Shown: positions 9,311 through 17,758, counted from the stretch's first letter. The stretch is DNA of 64,000 nt from Nocardiopsis sp. NRRL B-16309 (GCF_001279585.1 NZ_LGEC01000075.1:56538-120537); one strand, 5' to 3'. Notes: generated by a model from the sequence alone, not told the origin. Numbers and translations: made by a program.

Positions 9311-10366
9311 GTGACCACACCGAACACCTCGCGGGTACCGACCTCCGATCCGCAGCCGCCACCGACCGTTCCGGTCGAGGACGTCAGGCCGCCCACGCTG
9401 GTGGACCGGGCCCAGCGGCTCCTGCACGCCCAGGCCACTCTGGGGCCGGCGGGCGTCCTGCTGCTCACCATCGTGGCGTTCTCGGTCGTCGCGCCGAACT
9501 TCCTGGCTCCGGCCAACATCTCGCTGATCCTGCAGCAGACCGCCGTGATCGGCACGCTCGCCCTCGGGCAGACGCTCATCATCCTGACCATGGGCATCGA
9601 CCTGTCGGTGGGCTCGATCATGGTGCTGTGCTCCATCGTCATGGGGCGCCTGTCCGCCGACTTCGGCGTGCCCGGGCCGCTCGCCCTGCTGGTGGGACTG
9701 GCCTGCGGCATGGCGTGCGGACTGTTCAACGGGGTGCTGGTGACCCGGGTCAAACTGCCTCCGTTCATCGTCACCCTGGGCTCGCTCAACATCTTCTTCG
9801 CGCTGAACCTGTGGTTCTCGCGCAGCGAGACCGTGCGCGGCACGGACATGTCCCAGGTACTGCTGTGGACCGGGCAGGTCGTCACCGTCGGCGGGATGCG
9901 GCTGACCTACGGATCGCTGCTCATGCTGGCGATCTGCGCGCTGCTCGCCTACGCGCTGCACCGCACCCGCTGGGGCCGCCACGTGTACGCCACCGGTGAC
10001 GACCGGGAGGCCGCCCGCCTGGCCGGGGTCCGGGTCGACCGGATCCTGCTGAGCGTGTACGCGGTGGCGGGGCTGGTGTACGCGGTCGGCGCGTGGATCC
10101 TCATCGGCCGGATCGCCTCGGCCAGCCCGCAGGCCGGGATGATGGACAACCTCGACAGCATCACCGCCGTCGTCCTCGGCGGCACCAGCCTCTTCGGCGG
10201 CCGGGGCCTGATCATCGGCACCGTCATGGGCGCGCTCATCGTGGGCGTGTGCCGCAACGGGCTCTCGCTGGCCGGGGTGGACGTGCTGTGGCAGAACTTC
10301 GCCGTGGGCGTCCTGGTGATCCTCGCGGTGTCCCTCGACCAGTGGATCAGGAAGGCCCGACGATGA
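9311..10366 (+). CDS. frcC: FrcC-like sugar ABC transporter permease
   Basis: This is a 351-residue inner-membrane permease of the ribose/fructose (BPD_transp_2) family with about nine to ten hydrophobic segments after a hydrophilic N-terminus of ~45 residues. The MGIDLSVGSIMVL stretch and the LGGTSLFGGRG segment are hallmark features. It starts with GTG after GAAGGAAG. Its stop overlaps the ATG of the ATPase gene (ATGA), showing translational coupling. Confidence 0.9.
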   Translation: MTTPNTSRVPTSDPQPPPTVPVEDVRPPTLVDRAQRLLHAQATLGPAGVLLLTIVAFSVVAPNFLAPANISLILQQTAVIGTLALGQTLIILTMGIDLSVGSIMVLCSIVMGRLSADFGVPGPLALLVGLACGMACGLFNGVLVTRVKLPPFIVTLGSLNIFFALNLWFSRSETVRGTDMSQVLLWTGQVVTVGGMRLTYGSLLMLAICALLAYALHRTRWGRHVYATGDDREAARLAGVRVDRILLSVYAVAGLVYAVGAWILIGRIASASPQAGMMDNLDSITAVVLGGTSLFGGRGLIIGTVMGALIVGVCRNGLSLAGVDVLWQNFAVGVLVILAVSLDQWIRKARR

Positions 10367-11211
10367 ACCAGACCACCACCGGTACCGCCGACACCCCGGC
10401 CCCGCATGCGTACGCCGAGCCGGTCCTGGAAGCCCGCGGCCTGGTCAAGCGGTACGGCGGCGTGACCGCCCTGGACGGAGCCGACCTGGAGCTGTACCCC
10501 GGCGAGATCCTCGCCGTCATCGGCGACAACGGGGCGGGCAAGTCCAGCCTCATCAAGGCCCTGTCCGGGGCGATCGTCCCCGACGCGGGCGAGATCCTCG
10601 TGGACGGGCGCCCGGTGCGGCTGCCCACCCCGATCGCCGCGCGCGACGCGGGCATCGAGACGGTCCACCAGAGCCTGGCGGTCTCCCCGTCCCTGGACAT
10701 CGCGACCAACCTGTTCCTGGGCCGGGAACTGCGCCGACCGGGCGTGCTCGGCTCGGTGCTGCGCATGCTGGACCGGCCCCGGATGCGCGCCGAGGCGGCC
10801 CGCCACCTCGACGAGCTGGGGATCAGGACCATCCAGAACCCCAACCAGGCGGTGGAGACCCTCTCGGGCGGGCAGCGGCAGGCGGTCGCGGTGGCGCGGG
10901 CGGCGGCGTTCGGCAACAAGGTCGTCATCATGGACGAGCCCACGGCCGCGCTGGGCGTGCGCGAGTCGCGCGCCGTGCTCGACCTCATCCTGCGGGTGCG
11001 CGACAGCGGGCTGCCGGTCATCCTCATCAGCCACAACATGCCGCACGTGTTCGAGATCGCCGACCGGGTGCATGTCCAGCGCCTGGGCCGGAGGGTCGCC
11101 ACGCTCGACCCGTCGGGGTGCGGCATGTCCGACGCGGTCGCCGTGATGACCGGGGCCCTGGACCCCGCCGAGCTGCCCGATGGCGCCCTGGCCCCGGGAG
11201 CCGCGCCGTGA
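10363..11211 (+). CDS. frcA: FrcA-like sugar ABC transporter ATPase
   Basis: This is a 282-residue single-domain ATPase. It shows Walker A (GDNGAGKSS), a Q-loop (VHQSLAV), the signature LSGGQRQAVAVARA and Walker B (VVIMDEP). It has one nucleotide-binding domain, unlike the two-domain RbsA type and like FrcA. Its start overlaps the frcC stop, and its own stop overlaps the GTG of the kinase gene (GTGA). Confidence 0.9.
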   Translation: MNQTTTGTADTPAPHAYAEPVLEARGLVKRYGGVTALDGADLELYPGEILAVIGDNGAGKSSLIKALSGAIVPDAGEILVDGRPVRLPTPIAARDAGIETVHQSLAVSPSLDIATNLFLGRELRRPGVLGSVLRMLDRPRMRAEAARHLDELGIRTIQNPNQAVETLSGGQRQAVAVARAAAFGNKVVIMDEPTAALGVRESRAVLDLILRVRDSGLPVILISHNMPHVFEIADRVHVQRLGRRVATLDPSGCGMSDAVAVMTGALDPAELPDGALAPGAAP

Positions 11212-12155
11212 TCGTGGTGTGCGGCGAGGCGCTCGTGGACCTGGTGCCCCAGCCCGGCGCGGGCCGGTGGCGGGCGGTGCCGGGCGGCGGACCGGCCAAC
11301 GCGGCCGTCGCCCTGGCCCGCCTGGGCTCGGACCCGGCGCTGCTGTGCCGGCTGTCGGGCGACGCCTTCGGCCGCCAGATCCGCGCCCACCTGGTCGAGC
11401 GCGGCGTCGACCTGCGGCTGGCGGTGGCCGCGACCGAGCCGACCACGCTGGCGGTGCTGGCGCTGGACGCCTCCGGTGGCGCCGACTACGGCTTCTACCT
11501 CCAGGGCACCGCCGACTGGCAGTGGCGGCCCGAGGAGCTGCCGGACCTGGACGCGGGCACCGAGGCCGTCCACGTGGGCTCCCTGGCGGCCCTGCTCGAA
11601 CCCGGCGCGGGGCGGCTGCGCGCGTGGGCCCGCGCCCACCGGGACCGCACCACGGTGTTCTACGACGTCAACGCCCGCCCGGCGGTGGGCGTGGCGCGGG
11701 CCGAGGCCGCCCGCCAGGCCGCGGAGTGGATGGACGTCGCGCACGTGGTCAAGGCCAGCGAGGAGGACATCGCCTGGCTGGAGCCGGGCCGCGACCCGCT
11801 GCTGGTCGCCGAGCGGTGGGTGGTGCGCCACGAACTCGACCTGCTCCTGCTCACCAGGGGCGGCGATGGCGCGGTGGCGCTGTCGTCCCACTGGGGCGAC
11901 CGGGTGCGGGTGCCGGGTGTGCGGGTCGACGTCCGAGACACCGTGGGGGCGGGGGACGCCTTCGGGGCCGCGGTCCTGGCCCGCCTGTCCGAACGGGGCG
12001 TGCTGGCGCGGGGCCCGGCGGCACCGGACCCGGCCACGGTCCGCGACGCCCTGGCCTTCGCCGCAGCCGCTGGGGCGCTGGCCTGCACGACCGAGGGCGC
12101 CGATCCGCCGCGCCGCGCGGACGTGGAGTCGTGCCTGGTCTCCCTGCTGGTCTGA
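11208..12155 (+). CDS. PfkB-family sugar kinase (probable fructokinase)
   Basis: This is a 315-residue ribokinase/PfkB-fold kinase. The N-terminal VVCGEALVDLV and GGGPANAAVALARLG segments bind sugar. The C-terminal DTVGAGDAFGAAVL carries the catalytic Asp and anion hole. The GTG start overlaps the preceding ATPase stop (GTGA). As the last gene of the transporter operon it most likely phosphorylates imported fructose. Fructose over another ketose or nucleoside is inferred from the neighbours. Confidence 0.87.
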   Translation: MIVVCGEALVDLVPQPGAGRWRAVPGGGPANAAVALARLGSDPALLCRLSGDAFGRQIRAHLVERGVDLRLAVAATEPTTLAVLALDASGGADYGFYLQGTADWQWRPEELPDLDAGTEAVHVGSLAALLEPGAGRLRAWARAHRDRTTVFYDVNARPAVGVARAEAARQAAEWMDVAHVVKASEEDIAWLEPGRDPLLVAERWVVRHELDLLLLTRGGDGAVALSSHWGDRVRVPGVRVDVRDTVGAGDAFGAAVLARLSERGVLARGPAAPDPATVRDALAFAAAAGALACTTEGADPPRRADVESCLVSLLV

Positions 12156-12195
12156 CCGGGGTGCGGGGGAGCGTTCTCCGCCCGCCTCCTCCCAC

Positions 12196-12229
12196 GCGCC
12201 GCCGACCGTGTCCGCGCGGTCGGCGGCGC
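12196..12229 (+). terminator. Hairpin after the frc operon
   Basis: Perfect 13-bp arms (GCGCCGCCGACCG and its complement) surround an 8-nt loop, 40 bp after the kinase stop. There is no T-run. Confidence 0.55.
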
Positions 12230-12391
12230 CCGCGCGCGCGGCACCGGAACACGGGGGACGAACGGGGCGTTGGGCCGTTAGTGGGACCCACTGGTCGAAG
12301 CGGACCGGGGGAGAGGTCATCATGGTGGACGCACGGGACCCCGCACCGGGGCCTGTAGTCGCCACCACGCATCGGAAACGAGGCTCGATCA

Positions 12392-12796
12392 GTGCTGCGC
12401 ACCCTTATCAACGGCAAGATCCACCGCGCCACGGTCACGCAGGCCGATCTGCACTACGTCGGATCGGTCACCATCGACGCCGACCTGATGGAGGCCGCCG
12501 ACATCGTCGACGGTGAGCAGGTCCACATCGTCGACATCGACAACGGCAGCCGGCTCGTCACCTACGCGATCACGGGCGAGCGCGGCACCGGCGTCATCGG
12601 GATCAACGGCGCCGCGGCGCGCCTGGTCAGCCCCGGTGACCTGGTCATCATCATCTCCTACGCCCAGGTGACCGAGGCCGAGCGCGCCGAGCACGTCCAG
12701 CACATCGTGCACGTGGACGCCGACAACAAGGTGGTCGCCCTGGGCAACGACCCCGCGGAGCCGATCCCGGGCAGCACGCTCGTCTCCGGGCGCTGA
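12392..12796 (+). CDS. panD: Aspartate 1-decarboxylase
   Basis: This is a 134-residue pyruvoyl enzyme that converts L-aspartate to beta-alanine for pantothenate and CoA synthesis. The conserved start (K-I-HRATVTQADLHYVGS) includes the Gly24-Ser25 autocleavage site that creates the pyruvoyl group. It starts with GTG after an ACGAGG site. The later INGAAARLV stretch, which includes the usual active-site Asn, is present. Length is normal. No other pantothenate gene is adjacent. Confidence 0.95.
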   Translation: MLRTLINGKIHRATVTQADLHYVGSVTIDADLMEAADIVDGEQVHIVDIDNGSRLVTYAITGERGTGVIGINGAAARLVSPGDLVIIISYAQVTEAERAEHVQHIVHVDADNKVVALGNDPAEPIPGSTLVSGR

Positions 12797-12909
12797 ATCC
12801 TCGCGGCCTTGCCCGCGCCCGCACCCGCGCGGGCACGGCCGCCACCCCCGTTCCCTGGCCGGTTCCGGCCTGCTCGGCGGCCCCGGTGCCGGGTATGCCC
12901 TGAGAAGGC

Positions 12910-13122
12910 ATGGACACACGGGACGAGGAGCGGCGCCTGGTCGCCGAGCACATCGAATGGCAGAAGCAGGGCGCCTGGGTCGTCCTCTGGGGCGTGTACA
13001 CCCGCCGGTTCTGGGCGTACGCCTGCTGGCCGGTGATCCCGCGCGGCGGCGTGGTCATCAGCGCCGAGGACCCCCACCTCCTCTACACCCACATGCGCCA
13101 GGTCGAGCGCGAGCATACCTGA
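12910..13122 (+). CDS. Small conserved-looking protein, 3' end truncated
   Basis: This 70-residue unrecognised protein is rich in aromatic residues (EWQKQGAWVVLWGVYTRRFW, then YACWPVIPRGGV). It stops early because 13 bp are missing compared with a second copy of its 3' end at 14185-14331. In that copy the frame continues as EREQREHGYLRWRYGRR before the stop, which is probably the original C-terminus (~82 residues). No function is evident. Confidence 0.6.
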   Translation: MDTRDEERRLVAEHIEWQKQGAWVVLWGVYTRRFWAYACWPVIPRGGVVISAEDPHLLYTHMRQVEREHT

Positions 13123-13149
13123 GGTGGCGCTACGGCCGCCGGTGACGAA
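13016..13149 (+). repeat. Direct repeat, copy 1 (3' end of small gene)
   Basis: This 134-bp stretch is nearly identical to 14185-14331. The differences I found are a 13-bp deletion (after GAGCGCGAGC) and one C/T change near the end. It forms the left flank of a 1.04-kb inserted cassette. Confidence 0.9.
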
Positions 13150-13522
13150 CGCAGCCGCCTCACACCGATACGGCGGAGGTCGTGGCAGCGCACGTCAGCG
13201 GGCCTGTCCTGCCCTGTACCAGGACGAGCACCCGGACCTCATGGCGCCATTGGGGGATCCGCGTCCACGACGTGTATTCCAGCGGGCCGGCGAGCCGTCT
13301 GACGCACTCCTGCCATGCCTCGGGCGACAACCTGGTCCGCAGCCGGATAGCCGCTGGCTATCAAAACTGACGATTCAATGATTGGTCAGAATCGCGAGTA
13401 TTGATCACGAGTTGGCAAAGCCACCTTCCTGCGGCTCCGCCTCACCTACTATGCGGCTTATCCTTGTGGACGGACCGACCGTCTGCCTCCCCACGCGCCC
13501 CCCGTCTGAGCTGGGAAGTTGC

Positions 13523-13743
13523 ATGGTCCGACCCAAACACCCGAAGCCGCAGTATGAAGACGTCCTACGGACGGCAGAGTCCAAAGGGTGGACCGTCAAA
13601 CGAGGCAGCAGATATTCAAGCTGTACTGTCCGTGCCCGGAAAAGCACTTCAAGACAGTTAAGCTCAGTCCTTCAGGGGCAAACTACCTGAAGAACCTCAT
13701 CGGCCAGTTGCGCCGCGCGACATGTTGGAGTGACGACGCGTGA
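13523..13743 (+). pseudogene. Frameshifted small Cys/His protein gene
   Basis: The reading frame from ATG 13523 (MVRPKHPKPQYEDVLRTAES, then KGWTVKRGSRY) continues sensibly only if one base is restored near 13616. It then reads FKLYCPCPEKHFKTVKLSPS and GANYLKNLIGQLRRATCWSDD to a TGA at 13741-13743. That stop overlaps the ATG of the next gene (TGATG). The restored ~73-residue protein is basic with a CPC-x3-H motif and an RR-x2-CW end, reminiscent of small HicA-like RNA-binding toxins. The assignment is tentative, and a sequencing error is possible. Confidence 0.55.
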
Positions 13744-14069
13744 TGGATACCCTCACCTACCTCACGGCCGACTTGGTGTTCCAGACCGCCGAGGACGACG
13801 ACTTCGACGCCTTCGCTGACCGGATCCTCGATACCCTGCTCGATCTCGAGGAGCAGGATGACGGCATCGTCGATCCTGATTCTGCCGGCAATCTGACCAA
13901 GCGCTCACTGACCATCAGCATGGGTGTGAAGGCGAGCACCGTCCAGGATGCCGAGCGCATCTTCATCGCGAACGTGCGCACGGCTCTCCTCGCCGCGGAG
14001 TGCGAGACGTCTCTTCTCGGCCGGTATCCGAAGCCTACGGTGCGCCAGGTCGACGCAGCCTGCGCCTAG
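13743..14069 (+). CDS. Acidic partner protein of the cassette
   Basis: This 108-residue acidic protein (MDTLTYLTADLVFQTAEDDD at the start) is rich in Asp and Glu in its first half. The ATG at 13743 overlaps the restored stop of the upstream broken gene, so the two were translated as a coupled pair. That arrangement resembles a toxin-antitoxin or modulator pair. I recognise no family. Confidence 0.55.
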   Translation: MDTLTYLTADLVFQTAEDDDFDAFADRILDTLLDLEEQDDGIVDPDSAGNLTKRSLTISMGVKASTVQDAERIFIANVRTALLAAECETSLLGRYPKPTVRQVDAACA

Positions 14070-14184
14070 GGTGTCCGGGTCGCCTCGCTCCCGCATGCCC
14101 GCGTGGTCATCCCGGCCCCTTCCAGGGGAACAGCCAGGTTCTCGTTGCCATGATCGGTGGGGGTTCGGAGAGGAGCCGACGCCT

Positions 14185-14331
14185 CGTACGCCTGCTGGCC
14201 GGTGATCCCGCGCGGCGGCGTGGTCATCAGCGCCGAGGACCCCCACCTCCTCTACACCCACATGCGCCAGGTCGAGCGCGAGCAGCGCGAGCACGGATAC
14301 CTGAGGTGGCGCTACGGCCGTCGGTGACGAA
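14185..14331 (+). repeat. Direct repeat, copy 2 (intact 3' end of small gene)
   Basis: This 147-bp copy matches 13016-13149 but keeps the 13 bp missing there. In the small gene's frame it encodes the fuller C-terminus to a TGA, with no start codon of its own. It marks the right flank of the cassette. Confidence 0.9.
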
Positions 14332-14337
14332 AGGCTA

Positions 14338-14363
14338 CGATTCATCCCATAACCGATGAATCG
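14338..14363. promoter_or_regulatory. Operator-like perfect dyad before the MFS gene
   Basis: CGATTCATC (14338-14346) and GATGAATCG (14355-14363) form a perfect 9-bp inverted repeat with an 8-nt spacer. It ends 13 nt before the GTG of the MFS gene, consistent with a repressor site. No regulator gene is adjacent. Confidence 0.5.
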
Positions 14364-14376
14364 GAAGGTCTCCCCC

Positions 14377-15684
14377 GTGTCCACAGGAACCACCCCGCCG
14401 ACCGAGATCCTGACCGAGGACCTTCGCGCCCGTCTGCAGCGGCGCACCGTCGTCTCGCTCATGCTCACCCAGGTCGTCGGCGGGATCGGCATGGGCGCGA
14501 TGCTCGCCGTGGGCGCGCTCATCGCGCAGGACCTGACCGGGTCCGACGCCTGGGCCGGGATGGCCACGACCATGATCACCCTGGGTGCCGCCGTGTTCGC
14601 GCTGCCCCTGGCGTCCCTGGCCGCCCGCCACGGCCGCCGTCCGGGGCTGGCCCTGGGCTGGGCGCTCGGCTCCGTGGGCGGAACGGTCGTCATCGGCGCC
14701 ACCGTGCTGGGCTCGTTCGTCCTGTTTCTCGCGGGCATGGTGCTCGTCGGCGCCGGGACCGCCACCAACCTCCAGGCCCGCCACGCCGCCGCCGACCTGT
14801 CCTCCGAGCGCAGCCGGGGCCGCGACCTCTCGGTCGTGGTGTGGGCGACCACCGTCGGCGCGGTGGTGGGGCCCAACCTCATCGGGCCGAGCGGGCGGGT
14901 GGCGCGGTCGCTGGGCCTGCCGGAGCTGCTGGGCCCGGCGCTGTTCACCACCGCCGGGTTCGTCCTCGGCGCCGTCCTCACCATGGCGCTGCTGCGCCCG
15001 GACCCGCTGAGGACGGCCACCGCCGCGGTCGCCGCGGCCTCGCGCGCGGCCGGGAGACCCGACACCGGAGGGGGCGCCACGCTGTCGGTGCCCGGCGCGC
15101 TCGCCGTGGTCGGCCGCACCCCCGCCGCGCTGCTGGCGGTCGTGGGCATCGTCGCCAGCCACACGGTCATGGTCGCGGTCATGACGATGACCCCGGTGCA
15201 CATGTCGCACCACGGGGCGGCCCTGACCGTGATCGGACTGACCATCTCCCTGCACATCGCCGGGATGTACGCGCTGTCGCCGGTGGTCGGCTGGCTGACC
15301 GACCGCTGCGGACGGCTGCCCGTGCTGCTGTCCGGCCAGGTGGTGCTGCTGGTGGCGGCCGCCGTGGCGGGCACGGCCGGACACGACGAGGTGCTGGTGG
15401 CCACCGGGCTGGTCCTGCTCGGCCTGGGCTGGTCCCTCGGCCTGGTCTCGGGAACCGCGCTGCTGGCCGAGTCGCTGGCGCCGGAGGTGCGTCCGCGGGT
15501 CCAGGGAGTCAGCGACCTGCTGATGAACCTCGGCGGCGCCGCGGCCGGTGCCCTGTCCGGCGTGGTGCTGGCCCAGACGGGTTTCGGCGGCCTCAACCTC
15601 TTCGCGGCCCTGTTCACCGTGCCGGTGTTCGTTCTGGCCCTGCGCGTGCTGGCGGCCCGCCGCCGCACGGCGCCGGGGATCTGA
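14377..15684 (+). CDS. Major facilitator superfamily transporter
   Basis: This is a 435-residue membrane protein with about 12 hydrophobic helices. Loop 2-3 shows the MFS pattern (LAARHGRRPGLALGWALG), and the second half repeats it (LTDRCGRLPVLL). I chose GTG 14377 because GGAAGG lies 8 nt upstream; the ATG at 14356 falls inside the dyad and lacks a ribosome-binding site. The substrate is unknown, with a drug or metabolite exporter most likely. It lies just right of the inserted cassette. Confidence 0.85.
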   Translation: MSTGTTPPTEILTEDLRARLQRRTVVSLMLTQVVGGIGMGAMLAVGALIAQDLTGSDAWAGMATTMITLGAAVFALPLASLAARHGRRPGLALGWALGSVGGTVVIGATVLGSFVLFLAGMVLVGAGTATNLQARHAAADLSSERSRGRDLSVVVWATTVGAVVGPNLIGPSGRVARSLGLPELLGPALFTTAGFVLGAVLTMALLRPDPLRTATAAVAAASRAAGRPDTGGGATLSVPGALAVVGRTPAALLAVVGIVASHTVMVAVMTMTPVHMSHHGAALTVIGLTISLHIAGMYALSPVVGWLTDRCGRLPVLLSGQVVLLVAAAVAGTAGHDEVLVATGLVLLGLGWSLGLVSGTALLAESLAPEVRPRVQGVSDLLMNLGGAAAGALSGVVLAQTGFGGLNLFAALFTVPVFVLALRVLAARRRTAPGI

Positions 15685-15988
15685 GCCGCCGCCCGCCGAA
15701 CACGGCCGGAGCTTTACCGGAAACGCCCCGGGAGCTGCTGTGCGACGCGCCCGCGCGCGGTTACCTTCCAACGTAGGGCGTGTGTGGCGGGTGCCGTCCG
15801 GCGCGATCGGGTCAGGCAGCGGTGCTCTGGCGAGGCCGGAGTAGACGTCTTCCCCGTGTGTCCGCCGACTGGTGGGAACGCGGCGGGAGCGCCGCCGGGC
15901 CGACGCGCGGCAGGGGGTGTCCGCCGAACGCGCCCTGGGGCCCACCGGCCCGGGTGGGCGCAGTCGCCGGACGTGAGGGGTGGTCCCA
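15685..15988. other. Intergenic region, nothing recognised
   Basis: Between the MFS gene and the next plus-strand gene. I see no supported gene, repeat or clear promoter. Confidence 0.5.
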
Positions 15989-16765
15989 GTGACCGATCGA
16001 GAGCCCGAGCAAGGACCCGAGGAACGGTCCGGGGCGTCAGCGGACCCGGTGAACCACCGTCCGCCCGAGGAGTGGCGGCCGGGCGACCCCGGGGACCCTA
16101 TGGAGGGCGGCCCGCAGCCGCCGGGCGAGCCACCGCACGAGTACCCCCATGGCTCCGCGCAGGCCGGGCCCCCGTACGAGCGGCCGCGGGGCTTCGCGCC
16201 GGGTGAGCACCCCACGGGGGCGCCGCCCGAGCCGATCACGGGCGAGCGCTCCGAGGGCCCCAGCGGCGCGTCGCAGGCGGGCTTCGAGCACGCCGGATAC
16301 GCGCCGGGCTACGGGGAGGCGGACGAACCGGGCGCCGGACCGGGCTCGGTTCCGCCCATCGGGCAGCCGTGGAGCGGTCCGGGCCGGCCCGGACCGCAGA
16401 TGGGTCCGCAGGCGGGCCAGCAGACGGGCCCGCAGGCCGGACAGCAGACGGGTCCGCCGATGGGATCGCCCACCGGACCGCAGCCCGGTTGGACGCAGCC
16501 GCCCGAGTACGGTCAGCCGGGCGGGGTGTACGGCCAGCCGGGCGGAGTGTACGGCCAGCCGCCGGGCTACGTCCAGGGGCCCGGATACGGGCAGGGGACC
16601 CCGTCGGCGGGGTACGGGTCCTACGCCTACGGGCAGCCGGAGGAGAAGTCCACGCCCTGGGGCAAGATCGTCGGGATCGGCTGCGGGGTGCTACTGGTCG
16701 TGATGCTCGTCAGCGCCGTGGTGTCGGTCCTGATGCTCATCCTGGTCGGCGTGGAGTTCCGGTAG
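15989..16765 (+). CDS. Pro/Gly/Gln-rich single-pass membrane protein
   Basis: This is a ~258-residue protein of unknown function. About 210 disordered residues rich in Pro, Gly, Glu and Gln include short repeats (QAGQQTGPQ type and QPGGVYG twice). A short charged stretch and one C-terminal transmembrane helix (VGIGCGVLLVVMLVSAVVSV) follow. GTG 15989 was chosen over 15980 because GAGGGG lies 9 nt upstream. The topology suggests a tail-anchored or single-pass protein with a long proline-rich arm. Confidence 0.65.
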   Translation: MTDREPEQGPEERSGASADPVNHRPPEEWRPGDPGDPMEGGPQPPGEPPHEYPHGSAQAGPPYERPRGFAPGEHPTGAPPEPITGERSEGPSGASQAGFEHAGYAPGYGEADEPGAGPGSVPPIGQPWSGPGRPGPQMGPQAGQQTGPQAGQQTGPPMGSPTGPQPGWTQPPEYGQPGGVYGQPGGVYGQPPGYVQGPGYGQGTPSAGYGSYAYGQPEEKSTPWGKIVGIGCGVLLVVMLVSAVVSVLMLILVGVEFR

Positions 16766-16786
16766 GGCGTCCGGGGACGCGTCCGG

Positions 16787-17650
16787 TCAGGGGGCCAGCG
16801 CCGGGTCGCGCAGCCACTCCGCCAGGGTCTCCTGGCGCTCGCTGTCGCACTTGAGCGGACAGGTCGTGCAGAACCCGTGCTCGGGGTCGCCCTTGTAGTC
16901 GAAGCAGCACGTCCCCCGCACCGCCCACGTGCCCTGCGGGTGTTCGGGCGCGAAGGAGAAGAGCCGGGGCCGCTTGCGCGTGACCGCGCCCGCCGCCACC
17001 ACGGCGTCGCCGAGGCGGGACGCCAGGTCCCAGGCCTGCTCGGCGTCGCGGCCCAGGTAGCGGGCGGGGTTGAGCATGTAGAAGTGCAGGGTGTCCAGCA
17101 CCCAGCCCCACAGCGTGCGGCGCCCGGCCCTGGAGTGGGCGTGCAGGGCCTCCACGAGCGGACCGACCGTGGCCACGAACCCCTCGGCGGCCATCCTGAG
17201 CAAGTCGTCCTCGTCCCGGGCGACCACCGTGTCCGGCCGGTCGGCGGCCGGGTCGTCGGGCAGGACCGCCAGCCGCGTGTCGACCACCGCGGGAGTGCCG
17301 AAACGGCAGCGCTCGGTGTCCCAGGGCAGCACGAGGGACTGCGGGATGAGGAGCGGTGCCCGGCCGGTGAGGTAGAGCGAGGCCGAGAGCAGGAAGATCG
17401 GTTCGCGCAGGGTGGCGCGCAGGAAGCCGGTCGCGGCGGGGAGCCGGTGGCCGGGTCCGTGCTCGGTGCGCAGCTTGTCGAAGAGCACCGGCAGGGAGCC
17501 GTCGTGGGCGAGGACGTCGGCCCGGTGCCGCTGCAGGGAACCCGAGGCGCTCCGGCGCAGGTCCTGGGACGTGACCAGGTCCGGCAGGGGCGCGAACCGC
17601 AGTGACGCGCACGCGTCACGGATCGCGTCGAGCGGATCAGGAGTCACCAC
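16787..17650 (-). CDS. FhuF-like ferric-siderophore reductase
   Basis: This is a ~287-residue cytoplasmic protein with the FhuF C-terminal [2Fe-2S] motif CC-x11-C-x2-C (CCFDY...GFCTTC). The family reduces ferric iron from imported siderophores. An iron box at 17740-17758 lies upstream. GTG 17650 has a GGCAGG site 4 nt upstream, but GTG 17713 (308 residues) is also possible. No siderophore transport or synthesis gene is adjacent. Confidence 0.82.
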   Translation of the reverse strand: MVTPDPLDAIRDACASLRFAPLPDLVTSQDLRRSASGSLQRHRADVLAHDGSLPVLFDKLRTEHGPGHRLPAATGFLRATLREPIFLLSASLYLTGRAPLLIPQSLVLPWDTERCRFGTPAVVDTRLAVLPDDPAADRPDTVVARDEDDLLRMAAEGFVATVGPLVEALHAHSRAGRRTLWGWVLDTLHFYMLNPARYLGRDAEQAWDLASRLGDAVVAAGAVTRKRPRLFSFAPEHPQGTWAVRGTCCFDYKGDPEHGFCTTCPLKCDSERQETLAEWLRDPALAP

Positions 17651-17739
17651 GGAACCTGCCCTTCGTCGCGTGAAGCCGTCATGTACCGGGGTGGGTGCGG
17701 TCGCAGTGACCACCGGTGTGACGGTTTCATCTGCGCCTC

Positions 17740-17758
17740 TTAAGTGAGGCTACCCTAA
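17740..17758. promoter_or_regulatory. IdeR/DmdR-type iron box
   Basis: TTAAGTGAGGCTACCCTAA, read on the opposite strand, matches the actinobacterial iron-box consensus at 15 of 19 positions. It lies upstream of the FhuF-like gene. IdeR/DmdR1 repress from such boxes when iron is sufficient. Confidence 0.75.

Larger units (their letters stand above)
13150..14184. mobile_element. 1.04-kb inserted cassette between direct repeats
   Basis: The cassette is visibly less GC-rich than its surroundings and is bounded by a 134/147-bp direct repeat. It holds a frameshifted small gene and its coupled partner. From 13150 to 13522 (373 bp) I see no credible gene, only a perfect 7-bp inverted repeat GATAGCC/GGCTATC at 13346-13362. 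No integrase or transposase is present, so it may be a decayed or non-autonomous insertion. Confidence 0.6.

Noticed and set aside
13346..13362. GATAGCC/GGCTATC hairpin as a terminator
   Set aside because: It is followed by A residues, not T, on the plus strand; kept only as an inverted repeat.
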